A stretch of 50,017 nt of DNA. Source: Acidimicrobiaceae bacterium (GTDB taxonomy: Bacteria; Actinomycetota; Acidimicrobiia; Acidimicrobiales; RAAP-2). This document shows, one piece after another, positions 47,566 to 50,017 of the stretch. The stretch is taken from the NCBI GenBank assembly GCA_025463285.1, contig JAOBWI010000043.1, forward strand, positions 1-50,017, given 5' to 3'. The first letter of the stretch is position 1. Every line of letters starts with the position of its first letter. Under the pieces are notes generated by a model that was given only the letters and a program-made list of their open reading frames with translations, ran no database searches and was not told the DNA's origin. Both the position numbers and the translations under genes were made by a program.

Positions 47566-49383
47566 GTGAGCGAGCCCAGGTACGAACAACACGAGTACGA
47601 CGTACTCATCATCGGCGCCGGCGGCGCGGGACTGCGCGCGGCCATCGAAGCCCAGCAGCGCGGTCTCAAGGTCGGCATCATCACCAAGTCGCTGTTGGGT
47701 AAGGCCCACACCGTCATGGCCGAAGGCGGCATGGCCGCCGCCATGGGTAACGTCTACCCCGACGACAACTGGATGGTCCACTTTCGCGACACCATGCGCG
47801 GTGGCAAGTACCTCAACAACTACCGCATGGCCGAGTTACACGCGAAAGAAGCGCCCGATCGCGTCTGGGAGCTCGAGCAGTGGGGTGCCCTTTTCGATCG
47901 CACCAAGGACGGCAAGATCCTCCAGCGCGACTTCGGCGGGCACCGCTTCGCGCGACTGGCTCACGTGGGTGACCGCACGGGCTTGGAATTAATTCGCACC
48001 TTGCAGCAAAAGGTGGTCTCTATGGGTACCGACGTCTTCATGGAGTGCAAGGTCCTCCAGCTAGTCCACGACGCCCAGGGTCGCATCGCCGGGTGCGTAG
48101 GCTACTGGCGCGCCACCGGGGAGTTCGTCGTCTTCCAAGCGAAAACCATCATTCTCGCGACTGGCGGCGTGGGCAAGTCGTGGAAGATCACCTCGAACTC
48201 CTGGGAAGGGACGGGCGACGGACACGCCATGGCCCTGTGGGCCGGCGCCAAGTTGATCGACATGGAGTGCATCCAGTTCCATCCGACCGGCATGGTCTGG
48301 CCGCTCAGCGTGCGCGGACTTTTGACCACCGAGAGTGTGCGCGGCGACGGCGGGGTACTGCGCAACTCCCTGGGCGAACGATTCATGTTCAACTACGTCC
48401 CCGACATGTTCCGTGCCGAGACCGCCGACTCCGAAGAGGAGGGCGACAAGTGGTACGACGATCACAGCGCCGGACGGCGTCCCCCGGAACTCCTCCCCCG
48501 CGACGAAGTGGCCCGCGCCATTAACTCCGAAGTCAAAGCCGGACGGGGCAGCCCCCACGGGGGCGTCTTCCTCGACATCGCCTCGCGGCGAACGCCCGAG
48601 TTCATTCGTCGTCGCCTGCCCTCGATGTACCACCAGTTCATGGAGTTGGCCGGCGTCGACATCACGCGAGAGGCCATGGAGATTGGTCCGACCTGTCACT
48701 ACATCATGGGTGGCGTACAGGTCGACGCGGACACCGAAGAGACCGCTGTCCCGGGGCTCTTCGCCGCGGGCGAGGTCGCCGGCGGCATGCACGGGGCCAA
48801 CCGGCTCGGTGGCAACTCGCTGTCGGACCTGATTGTCTTTGGGCGTCGAGCGGGCCTCGGTGCGGCGGACTACGTCGCCGCGGGCAACGGGGCCACCTCC
48901 TTTAACCAGGACGAAGTGGACGCTGCTATCAAAGAGGCGCTGGCGCCCCTGGAGCGAACCGACGGCGAAAACCCCTACACCGTTCATCACGACCTCCAAG
49001 ACTTGATGCAGGCCGACGTGGGCATCATTCGTAACGCCCTCGAACTGGAAGAGGCTCGCGTCAAGCTCGATGAGTTCACTGAGCGGATCAAGCACGTCGC
49101 CGTCAAGGGCGGCCGGAGTTACAACCCCGGTTGGAATCTGGCTACGGACCTGCCCGCCATGATGACGGTCTGTCGAAGCGTCACGCTGGGGGCCACCCTG
49201 CGTAAAGAATCCCGCGGCGGACACACCCGCGAGGACTTCCCTAACCCGGACCCCGAGTTGGGCAAGATCAACTTCGCCCAACGTTCTGACGGCGGTCACT
49301 GGGACAGCCCGATCACCGTGGAGGAGTCACCGATTCTGGTGCTGCCCGCGGAGTTAAAAGCGCTACTCGAGGAGGCGAAGTAA
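47566..49383 (+). CDS. sdhA: Succinate dehydrogenase/fumarate reductase flavoprotein subunit
   Basis: 605 residues. FAD fold VLIIGAGGAGLRAAIEA at 13-29; covalent-FAD His48 in KAHTVMAEGG; capping domain with FHPTGM and TESVRGDGG; active-site region HGANRLGGNSLSDL. It oxidises succinate to fumarate (or the reverse) and passes electrons to SdhB. GTG start with AAGGAC upstream. Ends with a one-base overlap (TAATG) with sdhB. Confidence 0.97.
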   Translation: MSEPRYEQHEYDVLIIGAGGAGLRAAIEAQQRGLKVGIITKSLLGKAHTVMAEGGMAAAMGNVYPDDNWMVHFRDTMRGGKYLNNYRMAELHAKEAPDRVWELEQWGALFDRTKDGKILQRDFGGHRFARLAHVGDRTGLELIRTLQQKVVSMGTDVFMECKVLQLVHDAQGRIAGCVGYWRATGEFVVFQAKTIILATGGVGKSWKITSNSWEGTGDGHAMALWAGAKLIDMECIQFHPTGMVWPLSVRGLLTTESVRGDGGVLRNSLGERFMFNYVPDMFRAETADSEEEGDKWYDDHSAGRRPPELLPRDEVARAINSEVKAGRGSPHGGVFLDIASRRTPEFIRRRLPSMYHQFMELAGVDITREAMEIGPTCHYIMGGVQVDADTEETAVPGLFAAGEVAGGMHGANRLGGNSLSDLIVFGRRAGLGAADYVAAGNGATSFNQDEVDAAIKEALAPLERTDGENPYTVHHDLQDLMQADVGIIRNALELEEARVKLDEFTERIKHVAVKGGRSYNPGWNLATDLPAMMTVCRSVTLGATLRKESRGGHTREDFPNPDPELGKINFAQRSDGGHWDSPITVEESPILVLPAELKALLEEAK

Positions 49384-50017
49384 TGGCTGAAGTGACCATG
49401 CGAGTCTGGCGCGGCGACGAGAGCGGCGGCGCGTTCGAGGACTTCGTCCTCGAGCAGAACGACGGTGAGGTGGTCTTAGACGTCATCCACCGCATCCAGT
49501 CGACCGACGCGCCCGACCTGGCCTGTCGCTGGAACTGCAAAGCCGGTAAGTGCGGGTCGTGCTCCGCCGAAATCAACGGCAAGCCCCGTCTCATGTGCAT
49601 GACGCGAATGGACACGCTGCCGAGCGGCCCGGTGACGGTAGCTCCCATGAAGACCTTCCCGATCATTCGCGACCTCGTCACCGACGTGTCCTTTAACTTC
49701 GTGCAAGCGGCGAAGGTGCCCGCCCTCTTACCCCCGCCCATGCCCGAAGGCGGCTACCGCATGTTCCAAGAAGACGTCGAGCGCGGCCAAGAGTTTCGTA
49801 AGTGCATCGAGTGCTTCATGTGCCAGGACGTCTGTCACGTCATTCGCGATCACGAGGACAACAAGCAGCACTACGCCGGGCCGCGATTCTTCATCCGCTA
49901 CGCCGAGCTCGAGATGCACCCGCTCGACCAGAACGACCGTCGCGACTTCATTCGCGAGGAAGCCGGTTTGGGGTACTGCAATATCACGAAGTGCTGCACC
50001 GAGGTCTGCCCCGAGCA
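49383..50017 (+). CDS. sdhB: Succinate dehydrogenase/fumarate reductase iron-sulfur subunit (3' end outside window)
   Basis: 211 codons are present before the window ends. [2Fe-2S] motif CRWNCKAGKCGSC with a later Cys in RLMCMTR; [4Fe-4S] motif CIECFMCQDVCHV; the start of the [3Fe-4S] motif CCTEVCPE lies at the edge. Transfers electrons from the flavoprotein to the quinone site of the anchor. ATG overlapping the sdhA stop by one base. Confidence 0.96.
   Translation, partial: MAEVTMRVWRGDESGGAFEDFVLEQNDGEVVLDVIHRIQSTDAPDLACRWNCKAGKCGSCSAEINGKPRLMCMTRMDTLPSGPVTVAPMKTFPIIRDLVTDVSFNFVQAAKVPALLPPPMPEGGYRMFQEDVERGQEFRKCIECFMCQDVCHVIRDHEDNKQHYAGPRFFIRYAELEMHPLDQNDRRDFIREEAGLGYCNITKCCTEVCPE

Noticed and set aside
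48061-49299. 412-codon minus-strand open frame opposite sdhA
   Set aside because: sdhA is certain by motifs; the antisense frame is a GC-rich shadow with no recognisable fold.
1-50017. CRISPR array, prophage or defence island
   Set aside because: No regularly spaced repeats, cas genes, phage structural genes or restriction-modification genes were recognised on either strand.

Overview
The window looks like a chromosomal segment of a GC-rich actinobacterium. A member of the Acidimicrobiia or a related deep, possibly acid-tolerant lineage is my inference. The evidence is: the actinobacterial four-subunit style aa3 oxidase (a CtaF-type subunit IV follows ctaD), a split pntAA-pntAB-pntB transhydrogenase, an F420/LLM-type oxidoreductase, a gltX locus carrying both tRNA-Gln and tRNA-Glu, a secreted acid peptidase of family G1, and many genes whose start codon sits 6-7 bases after a TANNNT -10 box (leaderless transcripts). 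No replication genes, rRNA, prophage or CRISPR array were seen.

Layout. 1-2.1 kb: a YihY-type membrane protein (cut by the window edge) convergent with an AI-2E family transporter. 2.1-4 kb: a loose region with an AbrB/PIN-like toxin-antitoxin pair, a fossil of an acyl-CoA dehydrogenase 3' end and a nested 74-bp palindrome. 4-9.6 kb: a minus-strand operon permease-ATPase-binding protein-sulfatase-OsmC, read as uptake and hydrolysis of organic sulfate esters. 9.9-15.5 kb: acyl-CoA dehydrogenase, cold-shock protein, then cysS and valS diverging from a 20-bp gap with overlapping -10 boxes. 15.5-20.6 kb: an esterase with an extra C-terminal domain, an LLM oxidoreductase, a TetR regulator, a membrane protein and a peptidase-E-like protein fused to a CysRS-like tail. 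20.6-28.5 kb: accessory material: a large IPT/TIG surface protein, two rhodanese genes (one fused to a metallo-beta-lactamase domain), a low-GC SDR, an Fn3-InlB-G1 peptidase and a transposase fossil, ending at tRNA-Glu.

28.5-31 kb: ferredoxin-gltX-ydcF-tRNA-Gln-tRNA-Glu, with the ydcF frame running into the tRNAs; next to it a TnpB fossil with its terminal hairpin. 31-35 kb: aldo/keto reductase and pntAA-pntAB-pntB. 35-40.4 kb: an MGMT, a membrane protein and a three-gene operon encoding a DoxX-threonine linker-Rieske fusion protein, a response regulator and a histidine kinase, the most interesting system in the window. 40.4-43.3 kb: DedA, a GH1-like remnant enzyme, a crotonase, azlC-azlD and tatA. 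43.6-50 kb: respiratory genes ctaC-ctaD-ctaF and the succinate dehydrogenase anchor-sdhA-sdhB (cut by the window end).

The shared themes are sulfur handling (sulfatase/ABC importer, two rhodaneses, DoxX-Rieske protein) and aerobic membrane redox chemistry (transhydrogenase, cytochrome oxidase, succinate dehydrogenase). Domain names are from recognition of motifs by eye; no search was run.
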